Of a stretch of DNA of 14,679 bases, positions 14,615 to 14,679 are shown one piece after another; within the stretch, counting starts at the first letter, position 1, and each line of letters opens with the position of its first letter. The stretch comes from an uncultured Clostridia bacterium. GTDB lineage: Bacteria > Bacillota > Clostridia > Oscillospirales > Butyricicoccaceae. Location of the stretch: NCBI GenBank assembly GCA_910586575.1, contig CAJUJQ010000077.1, forward strand, positions 1 to 14,679. Reading direction: 5' to 3'. The notes beneath the pieces were generated by a model. That model was given only the letters and a program-made list of their open reading frames with translations. It was not told the origin of the DNA and ran no database searches. Both the position numbers and the translations under genes were made by a program.

Positions 14615-14679
14615 TTATACTTGCGAATGAAAAGATTTGCCGTATTCACCCACCCCGCCCGCCATCCGTTTGGCGGGCA
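14615..14679 (-). CDS. 3' end of a leftward gene (partial)
   Basis: On the minus strand an open frame enters from the right edge and ends at TAA (14617-14615). It encodes PAKRMAGGVGEYGKSFHSQV. Codons fit the window and a strong hairpin terminator follows at once, which supports a real gene end. Only about 20 residues are visible and I do not recognise the protein. Confidence 0.4.
   Translation of the reverse strand, partial: PAKRMAGGVGEYGKSFHSQV

Overview
The window reads as chromosomal DNA of an anaerobic Firmicute, probably a gut clostridium of the Oscillospiraceae/Ruminococcaceae type. This is inferred from moderately high GC with GC-ending codons, sigma-A-like promoters (TTGACA/TATAAT type), frequent GTG and TTG starts, an SLH-anchored surface protein, an AgrC/AgrA-like two-component system and a DUF3781 gene. 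No rRNA or tRNA gene was seen to fix the taxon, and I saw no CRISPR array.

Layout. Positions 1-299 hold an ambiguous left-edge coding fragment and a 132-bp segment bounded by near-identical inverted repeats (168-186 and 280-299). Two opposing promoter-like signals lie in it. It abuts a leftward Pin/Hin-like serine recombinase (296-918) that carries two single-base insertions in homopolymer tracts. Positions 1103-5101 (minus) encode a 1332-residue secreted, modular SLH surface protein. Divergent from it is a LytTR response regulator (5276-6004) overlapping a GHKL sensor kinase (6001-7344), which ends in a terminator. Next is a complete polyamine ABC transporter operon potABCD (7564-11301). Its four genes overlap by 4 nt at each junction, start with TTG, GTG, GTG and TTG, and end in a very strong terminator.

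Positions 11366-11770 contain a good promoter followed at once by a 155-bp element with 10-bp terminal inverted repeats and a perfect 5-bp flanking direct repeat, like a MITE. A DUF3781 gene, a tiny ORF, a HAD phosphatase and a MATE exporter follow. Just after the MATE gene lies the remnant of a GNAT acetyltransferase, interrupted by repeat-like sequence. The right edge holds the 3' end of a leftward gene and its terminator.

How the genes may work together. The LytTR/GHKL pair is the obvious candidate regulator of the divergent SLH protein gene. PotABCD takes up spermidine/putrescine. The most unusual feature is the recombinase plus inverted-repeat segment, which resembles a small invertible promoter (inverton) with a possibly inactivated invertase. 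The two repeat-like insertions (11500-11654 and about 14320-14447) suggest past activity of non-autonomous elements here.
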